A stretch of 64,000 nucleotides of DNA from NCBI RefSeq assembly GCF_000687475.1, contig NC_057318.1:1178001-1242000 (forward strand), written 5' to 3'. The translations under genes were made by a program, and so were the position numbers. Below, in pieces: positions 47,419-57,178 of this stretch (its first letter is position 1; each line of letters begins with the position of its first letter). Below the pieces are notes generated by a model. That model made no database searches. It had not been told where the DNA came from and was given only the letters and a program-made list of their open reading frames with translations. The DNA is from Ustilaginoidea virens (taxonomy: Eukaryota > Ascomycota > Sordariomycetes > Hypocreales > Clavicipitaceae).

Positions 47419-49543
47419 CTACTCAGCCTTCTTCCGCTGGAGTAAGCAATGACGACCCCATTTTCTTCTAAACCTGTCAGGTATCCAGGCCAGCTCGGGA
47501 ACCCAAAGGGTCCTCGCGAGGACATGGGTCTTGGCCGCATCCAGGAACGGCTCACACTGGACAATCTCCCACGCGTCCTTGTCGGATATGTAATCGGGCT
47601 CGTTGGGAGGCGGCGGGTCGCGCCGCAGAGGATACTGGGTGTCGACGAGGAACGCGCACGCCCTGACGTCGACATATTTTCCGGGATCCTCTACGTTTGC
47701 GTCGTTTAGTCCACTGGTAGGCAGCCACGTGCCGCTCCAGAAGCCGAACCCGGTCCTGGCCTCGGAAAACTCCCCCGGCAGCAGGCCCCTGAACTCGGAC
47801 CGCACAAACTTGGCGTGCATGTTCTTGGGCAGGAAGTGCGACGACGGGAAGCGGTGCCACTCCTTGCCGAAGCAGACGAGGTCCTCTTGACGTCCCAGGC
47901 CGGGCTGGCCGTTACCCGAGGGCCACAGCTTCGAATACACCCGCAGGGGGGCCGAGTAAGCAGAGTAGACGCCGAGCACTCTGGCGAGGCTAATGTCCAG
48001 AGCCAGGAGCGCGGCAACGCTGACGCCCAGGAGCTTGAGTCGAGCAGGGATTTTGCCGGCAAGAGTCTTTGGATCCGCGCTTCCGAGCGCGGCCAGGACC
48101 ATGTGAAGGGATATGGCTGCGTTCAAGGCAAGAAATGGATAAACCGGATACATGAACCGCTCCTCTTTATGGGGCTGCCAAGTGAAGATTGCCAGCCACA
48201 TGTAAAAGGGCGCTACAAACACCACAGTCCGCAATCCAGACTGGAAGCCGTGTCCGGATGGCGCAAGGAGCTTCTGGAGTAGAAACAACGGCAGCACCAG
48301 AAGCGCCAGAACGAAGCAGATGTTGAAGTTGAGCGCCAGGTTCTTAAAGTAGAAGGTCCATGGTTCGGTGCCATACAAGTCTGGGCCGCCAGTTGATGAA
48401 AAGACGTTGTACCTGACAATGTTCCAGCTCACAACAGCAGCTTTCTTATAGAAGAAGAGGTTGATGAAAAAGTCGAACAGCTATTTATTGCACTCGGGTC
48501 AGTTCGGGGGTTGCTCGTGCGCAGTTATTTGTACGGTATTTCGCAGCGGATTTTTTATCTGCAGTCCTCACCAAAACTATCAAGGCCGCAACGACACCCC
48601 GGAAGGAGCGAACAATGGCCTCGATAAGAGCGTCCTTGTCACCGAAGAAGACGAGAAGCAGTTCCTCCAGTAGGTAGGGCGCGGAGAGAGCCGAAGCAAA
48701 AGGCCACCCGAGGATGCCTGCGACAGCGAACCAGAAAATACCGTGGGCAGTCTTGATGCCCCCGCGCCAGTTCATGAACGAAGCCGCGCCGAGCATGCAC
48801 ATGTACATGGCGAAGCTCGAGGGCAGGAAAGACGCGCTGGCGTGAAAGTTTCCAGGGCTGACGACGGTGACGATCAAGAAGAACATGGCGATTCTCCCGT
48901 TCATGGTCAGGCCAATGGCTTTGAAAAACACGGTTTGACAGACGGCGCACACAAAGGCCAGGCCGTAGCGAACAAAGTAAAGCTCGGACACCTAGTCATT
49001 TTGGGAAGGGGGTCAACTCAAAACAACGGCGACCGAAACCGTGACTGCCTCCATGGTGAAGCTGACCTTGGAAGATTGGGGTAGCAAGCGGCGGATGTTG
49101 GCCACCAGGGCGTGAAGACCGACGTACAGCCAGCTTCGGATGGCGTAGTCGGGCGAGTACTCCCATGTCTGCAGGCCATATCCATGAGACAGGTAGTGGG
49201 CTGGTTCCCAGTAATTGAACGTCTCGTCACAGTCCTGGATCGGGGCAAACAGCGCAGCGACGATTCCCGCCGCGAAGAAGATGTAAAACGCCGTGATGGG
49301 CTCGATTGGCAGCGGCCCTTTGCGCCTGTCGCCCGCGATTCAAGGTCAGCCATCATCGCATGCATCCATAGGTAGACCCACGCGAGGTTGTGCAAGGACG
49401 AGGACATGGCTGGCTTTTTCCGTTACGAAAGGGATGAAACGGGCTGGCTGGAATCAAGCAGCGTACCTCTTTTTGGCATGGCTCGAGGTCGGATGCTCAT
49501 ACTGATGTCGCTGGGCTTGTGGTTGTGGCGTGGATGGAGCCAT
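47419..49543 (-). CDS. alg9: ALG9, dolichol-linked alpha-1,2-mannosyltransferase (GT22)
   Basis: Four exons (49543-49467, 49325-49067, 48991-48572, 48480-47419) give 605 residues. The N-terminus has a cytosolic Lys/Arg cluster (KKRRRKGPLP) and the luminal catalytic motif FAPIQDCDETFNYWEPAHYL typical of GT22 enzymes. The family signature FTWQPHKEERFMYPVYPFLA is present in the C-terminal half. About ten hydrophobic segments are visible. ALG9 adds the seventh and ninth mannose to the lipid-linked oligosaccharide on the luminal side of the endoplasmic reticulum. The 77-nt first exon joins within an Arg codon. ALG12 and PIG-B are paralogues, but YWEPAHYL and overall length fit ALG9 best. The gene is divergent from NAF1. 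Confidence 0.92.
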
Positions 49544-49866
49544 GGCTTCTCCTGACTGATGAGATGACCTTGGGAGATGACCTTGGGAGATGACCCCTGG
49601 GACAGAAGTGTCCAAGGTCAACTAAGAAAGATTCTGCGTCATTGTCATGCACGCCAAATGTTGTTGGGGATTTGTTTCTCGAGTTTTCGACTCGACCAGG
49701 AACCCCTGACGACGCTGGCCAATAACGGCACTAGATGGTGACCCACATTTACCATGACATGTTTTTTTTTTTTTTTTTCCGCCGTTTGGATGCATGGAGG
49801 CGCCTGCATTTTCGCTTCCAAGCAAACCAAGTCTTTCCTCATCACCCCGATCACGCCGTTACCAAA
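49544..49866. promoter_or_regulatory. Bidirectional promoter region of ALG9 and NAF1
   Basis: Only 323 bp separate the two start codons. The stretch contains a three-unit 14-bp repeat near the ALG9 side (49561-49600) and a run of about 18 T at 49758-49776 near the NAF1 side. Confidence 0.6.
49561..49600. repeat. Three 14-bp direct repeats
   Basis: The unit GAGATGACCTTGGG occurs twice exactly and a third time as GAGATGACCCCTGG. It begins 18 bp upstream of the ALG9 start codon. Confidence 0.85.
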
Positions 49867-51624
49867 ATGTCTGGCTTTCAGATCCCAGGCTTGGGACAGG
49901 CGAAGCCTAACGAAACCCTCCCTCCTCTGCCTGCAGATTTTCTTGCCGCCGCCTCGAGTGCCGGGGCAGCAGAGACTCCATCCGCATCAGTCACCGAGAC
50001 CAACGCCGACGTACCCGCCTTCGCAAATACCGATAACCCTCAACCCTCAGATCCTATGAATGTTGATGCAGCTCCAAGCCCGCCATCTCTGACAGGCGCT
50101 CTCGAAGCGGCCATTGGGGGGCTTGGCAACCAGCACCCTGATGCGCCAGAGCAGGGTCCGCCGCCAACCGTCGACGTCCCTCTTGCAAACGATCAAGGCG
50201 AAAACGCCGAATGGGAAATGGATTCTTCGCCGTACGAATCCTCGTCGGAGTCTAGCAGCTCCGACTCTTCGTCGGACGAGTCGGATAAGGAGGGCTACGA
50301 GCTCTTGGGGATCGAGGAAACAGCTCGTCTCCTCATGGACGCCGAAGGCGGCTCGGACGACGAAGGCGACCGTGGCAAAGGCTCGACCACAGCTCCCCTC
50401 CGGACGAAGAACGAGATGGCTCAACAAGTTCCCCCAAAGCCGGATGTCGTCATTACCGACGACATGAAGATTGAAGAGTTGGGTTCGGTCGAGAATGTCG
50501 TCGACAATATCGTGCTCGTAAAGGCAATCACACCTGGCGAGTATCAGGTCCTGGACAGCGGTTCGGTCCTCTGCACTACCGAACGAGTCGTCATCGGAGC
50601 CGTTGCCGAAACGATTGGCAAGGTGCTGCAACCCATGTACACGGTCCACTTCAACTCGGCGGAGGAAATCAAGGAGGTCGGGCTCGAGGTCGGCGTCAAA
50701 ATATTCTACCCCGTCGATCACGCACTATATGTTTTCACGGAGCCGCTGAAAAATCTCAAAGGCTCGGATGCCAGCAACCTCCATGACGAGGAAGTCGGCG
50801 ACGAAGAAATGGAGTTTTCAGACGACGAAAAGGAAGCAGAGTACAAGAGAGCTCTGAAGCAGAAGAAGAAGGACAAGTGGAAGAGCAAAAACGAGGGCAA
50901 ATCGGGACACGACAGTAAAGAGCCTCATCCGCTGAGCCGCGAGATTGTTTCTGCCAACGGCGGACTAAACTATGACGATGACGATGGTCCGTACAAGCCT
51001 CTTGCCCGGCCGCCTGGTTTCGGAAGTGGACCGGTATCTACCGAGTCATTCGAACCGGGACCATGGCCTGGATTCAGACGCGGCGGTGGTGGCGGCGGTC
51101 GGGGCGGCGGCGGTCGGGGCGGCGACGGGAGAGGAAGAAGCGGTCGAGGAAGAGGGCCTGGTGGTCGACATGAAGGCAAGCGGGGTGGACATGGAAGCCA
51201 GGCAAGGGACGGATACTCTCTACCGCCTCAGAAGAAGCAACCGTACTCGAATATACCTGCCCAAGCACATGCGCCGCAAGCAGTTGCGCCGCTACCACCG
51301 CCGGCCGCGTCTAATTTCGAATTCCAACCTGCGCAGTGGTCACAGCCTTCAGGTGGCCATGGACAGCAACACCAACAACAACACGCTCCCCTGCATCAGC
51401 CACCTCCGCCGCCTCCCGGCTGGCCAGGGCAACCCGGTGCTCCCAACCCATTTGCCGACCCTGCCTTTGTGGCAGCCTTGATGAGCCAGATGCAGCAGCA
51501 GCAGCAGCAGCAACAGCAGCAACAGCAGCAACAGCAGCAACAGCAGCAACAGCAGCAACAGCAGCAACCATACAATGGCCCGTCGTCAGCTTGGGGCAAT
51601 CAACAACGACATCAACAACAATAA
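49867..51624 (+). CDS. naf1: NAF1, H/ACA snoRNP assembly factor
   Basis: A single exon encodes 585 residues. The N-terminus MSGFQIPGLGQAKPNETLPP is the fungal Naf1 start. An acidic Ser/Asp region (about residues 115-180) precedes the Gar1/Naf1 beta-barrel: ELGSVENVVDNIVLVKAITP, then SGSVLCTTERVVIGAVAETI, GKVLQPMYTVHFNSAEEI and VGVKIFYPVDHALYVFTEPL. A Lys-rich stretch follows, then an RGG domain (about residues 400-440, FRRGGGGGGRGGGGRGG) and a Pro/Gln-rich tail with a polyglutamine run of about 25 residues. Naf1 chaperones Cbf5 into H/ACA RNPs before Gar1 replaces it. The ATG at 49867 is used; the open frame upstream of it contains the T tract and is not conserved. Confidence 0.93.
   Translation: MSGFQIPGLGQAKPNETLPPLPADFLAAASSAGAAETPSASVTETNADVPAFANTDNPQPSDPMNVDAAPSPPSLTGALEAAIGGLGNQHPDAPEQGPPPTVDVPLANDQGENAEWEMDSSPYESSSESSSSDSSSDESDKEGYELLGIEETARLLMDAEGGSDDEGDRGKGSTTAPLRTKNEMAQQVPPKPDVVITDDMKIEELGSVENVVDNIVLVKAITPGEYQVLDSGSVLCTTERVVIGAVAETIGKVLQPMYTVHFNSAEEIKEVGLEVGVKIFYPVDHALYVFTEPLKNLKGSDASNLHDEEVGDEEMEFSDDEKEAEYKRALKQKKKDKWKSKNEGKSGHDSKEPHPLSREIVSANGGLNYDDDDGPYKPLARPPGFGSGPVSTESFEPGPWPGFRRGGGGGGRGGGGRGGDGRGRSGRGRGPGGRHEGKRGGHGSQARDGYSLPPQKKQPYSNIPAQAHAPQAVAPLPPPAASNFEFQPAQWSQPSGGHGQQHQQQHAPLHQPPPPPPGWPGQPGAPNPFADPAFVAALMSQMQQQQQQQQQQQQQQQQQQQQQQQQQPYNGPSSAWGNQQRHQQQ
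51492..51567. repeat. CAG/CAA repeat encoding polyglutamine in NAF1
   Basis: An imperfect array, mostly CAGCAGCAA units, encodes about 25 consecutive glutamines. CAA interruptions suggest an old, moderately stable tract. Confidence 0.95.
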
Positions 51625-52472
51625 CAGCCCTAAGCAGTCTCATGATGGTCATCAAAGCGGAGCCCATTTCCTTTTTTTTTTGTGCCATTTTTCATATCTC
51701 CATATTCAGCAGGATACGGTGGGTACACTGATCTGGGAAGGAACACAAAGTTTTTGCATTGCATGGTTCACTCGGAGTTGGGGATCACGGTCACGATAGA
51801 GTTGACACTTTTTCTGTTTTATTTTTTTCTCTCGTTTTTGTTTTTCTCCTGCGTGATAATTTTAACCTTTGGGATAAACGAATTTCGAATCAGCTAAACT
51901 CGGCCACGCCAGCTCCATGGATCTGCCTTGATGAACCAATCAGACGACGGCCCCACACCGGCTACCACCAGGTTTCCTGCGTGCGTCCTGCCCTGCCCGA
52001 TCCTACAGGTACATATGTATGATGAACCTTTCGACATGCGTTGTCCCGCCGCCTGCGCATCTCCGATACCAGCCTAACTGCATGCAGCTAGCGTCTCCCT
52101 CCTGTACGAATCAACCCTACCACCTACCTCTTTCAGCCATTGCACTGATTGCATTGGAAGAGAAAAGCGGGGACTGCAGCTGCTCCCATGCTATGACTCC
52201 ACATTTATCCACATGCATCCACATTCGTCCCCCATTCATCCCCATTCAAACCATTCTTCCCCATTCATCTGTACTGGGCAACTTAGAAACGCACCTTATC
52301 AAAAGCTAGAAACAACCCCGTCATCACATCACAGTCTGCAGTGTGCTGGCTATAACTACTCCGTGTCAGGTCGTAACGCGCCCACCCTGGCTAGGAAGGC
52401 CCCTGCTCTGCGTCTCCTCCGACTCGTCACCCTCCCGCCCGGCTCTCTCACCTTCTGCCGTCGTCGCCCACC
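51625..52472. other. Intergenic; upstream region of the M28 peptidase
   Basis: The NAF1 3' region is T-rich (51820-51850). CCATTC and CCACAT repeats occur near 52200-52270. No gene was seen. Confidence 0.5.
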
Positions 52473-53888
52473 ATGAAGCTTGCGCCGACTCTTCTCGTTG
52501 GGAGCCTTTCGATAGCGGCAGCGTCAGCCCGCTTCCTCGAACAGACAGAGACCAAGACCAGCAACGTGGTTCTCAATGCCTACGAGCAGTTTCTCATCGA
52601 AACCGCCCCCGGCAAGACGCAGTGGGTGACTGAGGAGGAGAAATGGGAGCTTCGGCGAGTATGTCTGTCACCTTGAGAGCAATTTGGGGGGTTATGGCGG
52701 CTTCGGCAACGCTGACTCTCGTGCCCTCTTCTTCATCATGACAGAACGGCCAGAACTTCATGGACATCACCGGCACACAGAATCTCGGCGCGGGAAATCT
52801 CTCGGCGAAAAGTACCGTGGAATATCCCGACAAGTGCGTCCACCAAGACAGGGTCCATGTGCTTGCCCAACGACTGGACAAGGCGAAAATGAGAGCCAAC
52901 CTCGAGAAGTTCACCAGCTTCCATACGCGCTACTACAACTCGGACCACGGCAAGAAATCCTCGGAATGGCTGCTTCGGCAGGTCCGCTCCATCATCAGCA
53001 AGGCTGGCGCCAAAAAGACCGTCACTGCCAAACACTTCCACCACGCGTGGAAGCAGAGCTCCATCATCGCCACCATCCCCGGACAGACAAACAGCACCAT
53101 TGTCATCGGCGCGCACCAGGACTCCATCAATCTGTGGCTGCCGGTCCTCGCCGCCCCCGGCGCTGATGACGATGGCAGCGGTACCGTCACCATCCTGGAG
53201 GTGTTCCGCACCCTGCTGACTTCCAGGGATCTTGTCAAGGGAAAAGCCGTCAACACCATTGAGTTTCACTGGTACAGTGCCGAGGAGGGCGGCCTGCTGG
53301 GCAGCCAGGCCATTTTCCAAAAGTACGAGAGCAGCAACTGGGACGTCAAGGCCATGCTGCAGCAGGACATGACTGGTTACGTCAGGGGCACCCTCGATGC
53401 CGGTCTGCCAGAGAGTGTTGGGGTAGTGACCGATTACGTCCATCCTGGCTTGACCAGGTTCATCAAGACGGTAATTGAGCAGGTATGTCCCCTTTTGCCC
53501 CGGGTGTCCGCACATCATGATGCACAGATGTGGGGTCTGCTTTGCGTAATCCACGGCACGATACTCGCATCTCTGATTTACTGAGTGTTACTGACTTGTT
53601 CTCTTTCTTTCTTTCTTTGCTCTTCTCTTCCCCCACGTCTAGTACTGCAATATCCCCTGGGTAGAGACCAAGTGTGGCTACGCCTGCTCCGACCATGCGT
53701 CGGCGTCAAAGGCTGGCTACCCATCCGCATTCGTCATCGAGTCGGCGTTTGAGAATTCAGACAAGCACATTCACACCACCTCCGACCTGCTCGAGTATCT
53801 TTCCTTCGATCACATGCTTGAGCACGCCAAGATGACTACGGGCCTTGCTTATGAACTAGCCTTTCACAATTTCCCCAAGGCTGGTTAA
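52473..53888 (+). CDS. Secreted M28 aminopeptidase (leucine aminopeptidase 1 type)
   Basis: Three exons (52473-52658, 52745-53482, 53643-53888) give 389 residues, the normal size for fungal Lap1. The signal peptide is [19 protein letters not shown], followed by a propeptide of about 70 residues. M28 metal ligands are visible in order: [12 protein letters not shown] (His, Asp), [10 protein letters not shown] (bridging Asp), [12 protein letters not shown] (catalytic Glu-Glu), [10 protein letters not shown] (Asp) and [15 protein letters not shown] (His). Two cysteines near [13 protein letters not shown] match the family disulfide. It is expected to act outside the cell, removing N-terminal hydrophobic residues during protein feeding. 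The joins are both in phase 0. Confidence 0.93.
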
Positions 53889-55095
53889 CCGTCCAGGCCC
53901 GTGGTGCAGCACAGCCGGGGGATAGGTCGAGAGGAGGGAAGGCCCTGGTTCGGGTCCTGGTTTTGGTTTGCTTTGCTAATACGGAGGCGAAGGAGGAGGG
54001 GGGACAGGCGTTTTGATTTTTCAAAGTTGCGTATTCATGGAAAGCGGAGCTTTGCTTGGAGATTTGCGAAGAAATCGGAAGGCAAGAGCATAGCTCTTTT
54101 TCGCTTTCCCTCTTTCAAATTCAGTTTAGGCCCGTCCGATAGAGATATTCCCACTATTTTTTTTTTTTTTTACAAACTTATCAAATGGTTTTGAAAGAAA
54201 TCAAAGCTTCAAATCGATCGGGAATTAGTCGGATAAATTAGGTTAGTATTGCGACGTTTTGCTTGTATTAAAAAAACAAGTTTACAGAAACTAGGCGGCG
54301 AGAGTCTGCTGCACAAAAAGCGATGATGGTATCCGATTCTGCTACTGTATGCTTTCTAAGCAGAAGCCAGCTGCAGGCGAAAAAGCCCCGGCACCCTGGA
54401 AGGGTCCCCAGAGGGAAATAATAAAAAGGCATCATATGAGACAATATTCAAGTATCAGCTATCAGGTACCTATCTTAGGTAGGTCCTAGGCAGGCATACA
54501 GCTAACCAAGCGTAGCAGCCAGGTTCCAGCAGTTACCTCCGCTGTCACTGTGCCGTTTGACACCCGAGAAGTCTGCGGAACCCTAGTATTGAAGATGAGC
54601 GCTTTAGCCATAGTATGGTATTCGTACTTTTGAATGCTGTAGAAAAAGAAAAAAAAAACATACTGATACGCACCGTTACCAGTATATCGGATACAAAAGG
54701 GACGTAATGTCAAGCAGAGCAGGGCGGGCCACGGCCGCGGCTGCGGCTTGGAATCGGCCAGACAGCCAGATTTCCCGCGTATTTCGATACCAGGCCGAGG
54801 TCTGCGGACTGATATGAGAAAAAGGAGAGACGAGCGTCGGCTGGGGGGGCATGGGGCGGGTTTCTATGCTCTCTGTGGTCTTGCGTTGCGGCATCCTTGG
54901 CCGGAGACTTGGGCTGTGTGCCAGCGCCGTCGATTGATACGGTGTTCGGTCATGGTCGTTTTTGCGTTTTTGCGCCAAAGCTGAGAGGGGTGGCGGATGC
55001 TAAACAGCAATCGAAAGCTGGAGACGCCGGCGCACGTCTGGCTCGCGAGCCCCAGAAGATTGGCAAGGCCTGGTGCCTCTTTTTCCAAATTCTCG
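53889..55095. other. Intergenic between convergent genes
   Basis: There are 1.2 kb with T and A runs (54158-54171, 54645-54658) and an AGGTACCTATCTTAGGTAGG element near 54464. No gene was supported. Confidence 0.55.
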
Positions 55096-56050
55096 TCATA
55101 ATCCCATGTCGTCGTCGCTCCGCCCATCATCATCACCGCCCGCCGCCGCGGCTTCCTCCTCCTCCTCCTCCTCCTCCTCCTCCCTCCTCACGGCTTCGCC
55201 ACTCGCTCCGAGCTTCCTCACCCCTTCTACCACGCTCGTCACGAAGCCCCTGCTCTCGGCCAGCTCCATGGCCCCGACGCCTCTCAGGCTCATGACCCCA
55301 TCGACGCCATTCTCCAGCTGGGCCATGCTGCTCCTCATCTTGGCCCCTCTGACCTCCTGCAGATCTCTCAGCAGCGAGCGAACCTCGGAGGCGGACACGA
55401 TGTCATCGCCCGCATGGGCAAGCAGCATCTCGGCCAGCTCGAACCAGTGGTAGGGCAAGGCGCCGGACGGCGCGTCGGCCGTGCAGCTCGGCAAGAACGG
55501 CGGCGACAGTACGGCATCGTCGTCGGACAAGGGGTCGTTGAGGCGGCGCGCGTTGCCGCGGGAATCGGCGCGCGACGGTGGCGGCGGGGGCGGCGCCCAG
55601 CCTTTGGTGTCGACCTTGGTTTCGTGGTGGATGATGTCGCGAAGAGAGTCGGCGTGTAGCCACGGCGGGGGGACAATGTTGGCGCGACGCTGCTTCTTGA
55701 GCAAGAGCGCGAACCAGAGGGGGATCTTGCTTCTCCGCGGGGGGCGAAGCTGGGGAGTCGGGCCCTGCAAAAACTCGCATGAGAAAAAAAATATATATAT
55801 TAAAAAAGATGGACAAAGGAGAGGGAGAGGGAGAAAAGCCAGGTTGTTTCGAGTGTCCATCTGGTTGCAAACGCGGTACGGGTCTCTTTCGTCGGCGCTG
55901 TTTTTTCAACACCACGCAGCCCAGGGCTCTACGTACCGTCAGGAGGTCGATGCTCTCCAGCTTTTGTCGCGGAACGACTGTGACGAGCTCCATTTCGCAG
56001 AGAAACGAGACCTCGGAGGGAACCAGTCCAGCGGGAAGAGGCAGGGCCAT
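55096..56050 (-). CDS. psf2: PSF2, GINS complex subunit
   Basis: Two exons (56050-55937, 55764-55096) give 260 residues. The N-terminus [20 protein letters not shown] and then [20 protein letters not shown] are diagnostic for Psf2; the first intron falls between Thr38 and Gly39. Further marks are [20 protein letters not shown] and [17 protein letters not shown], and the helix [24 protein letters not shown] (Sld5, Psf1-3) activates the MCM helicase at replication forks. A loop rich in Pro and Asp ([14 protein letters not shown]) is an expansion compared with yeast Psf2, and the C-terminus has a run of about ten Glu followed by Ala, Gly and Asp. Confidence 0.95.
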
Positions 56051-56566
56051 GGCCAAAGTTTGTCCCCAGCTGGGCTTGTTTTGCTGGTGCGGGTGAGCGT
56101 TGCGTGCGTTGGCAGCCGGCAGAGCGTGGTCTTGGCTATCGGACAGCAGGACAGCCGGACAGCAGGACAGCCGGACAGCAGGACAGCAGGACAGCCGGAC
56201 ACGGGGAAAAAAAACGTCTGGTGCTTCTAGCTGTCCAAAGTGATCATCACGGCCCGGGACTTGGGGGGCTCTGTCATGAATGGCCCCACATGGCAGGGAG
56301 CGCGCTCTTTCTCTCTCCTTCGAATCCTCCAAAACAAAAGGAAAAGCGGGGCCCTACACTACAGTACGGAGCAAGTTAGCAGCTCCGTCAAATGCTCCGT
56401 TTTGTTATATGCTCCGTTATATACTCCTCCGTTCAAGGATGGGCCACCATTTCGAAAGCTCCATCCCTGGGCATGTTGACTTGTACGAAGCACCAAAAGG
56501 AATCGTGTACCGTCTACAAGGAAGGGCAAAAGAAATGAGAAAAGAGTGTAAGAGTGTAAGAGTGTT

Positions 56567-56604
<38 letters not shown>

Positions 56605-57178
56605 AAGCGCACCCACAATGTTTACTGCGCTTGCTTGTACGACTTTTGACAGCAACCGCACATTCGGAATCATCACGCTTCCATAGTATTCTCGAGTTTA
56701 GCAGTTTTTCGAGGAAATGAACGGGAAAGATAATCTCAACCAACAGTACCAGTATTAATACCCGGCGTGCCAGCCGTTTCCATAACATCATGGCTGTGAA
56801 CAGGCGCCCCTTTCGAAAGACAACATGACCATGAGAAAGCGGTATATAAAGACAAGCAGTATCTTCTGCACGCCACGTCCGCCTTGACCACTTGCCGTAT
56901 AAAGGAAAAAAGAAAACCCTGGCTGTTCGCGGGAGCCAGTCCATCATGGGGGAGCATTATTGTCCCAAAGTCATTACCCACGTCATTACTCTAGCCTAGT
57001 TGAACTCGCGCCGCGCTAATGAGACATGACCCGTGAAATGAAAACAATAAGTAAATGGAACAGGGGGGACACACACACACACATAGAGAGAGAGAGAGAG
57101 AGGGAAGGAGAACAAGACAACAGTAAAAGACCCCCGAGATGCAAAAAGAGAATCATCCGTGGTCCCCCAGTCATGGTA
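56051..57178. other. Intergenic; PSF2 upstream region and A33 tract
   Basis: The PSF2-proximal part holds an octamer repeat array (56141-56201). A run of about 33 A lies at 56569-56601 and GA/CA dinucleotide repeats near 57069-57100. No gene was recognised. Confidence 0.5.
56141..56201. repeat. Octamer tandem array upstream of PSF2
   Basis: Seven units of GGACAGCA or GGACAGCC in mixed order, plus a partial eighth, start about 90 bp upstream of the PSF2 ATG. Confidence 0.9.
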
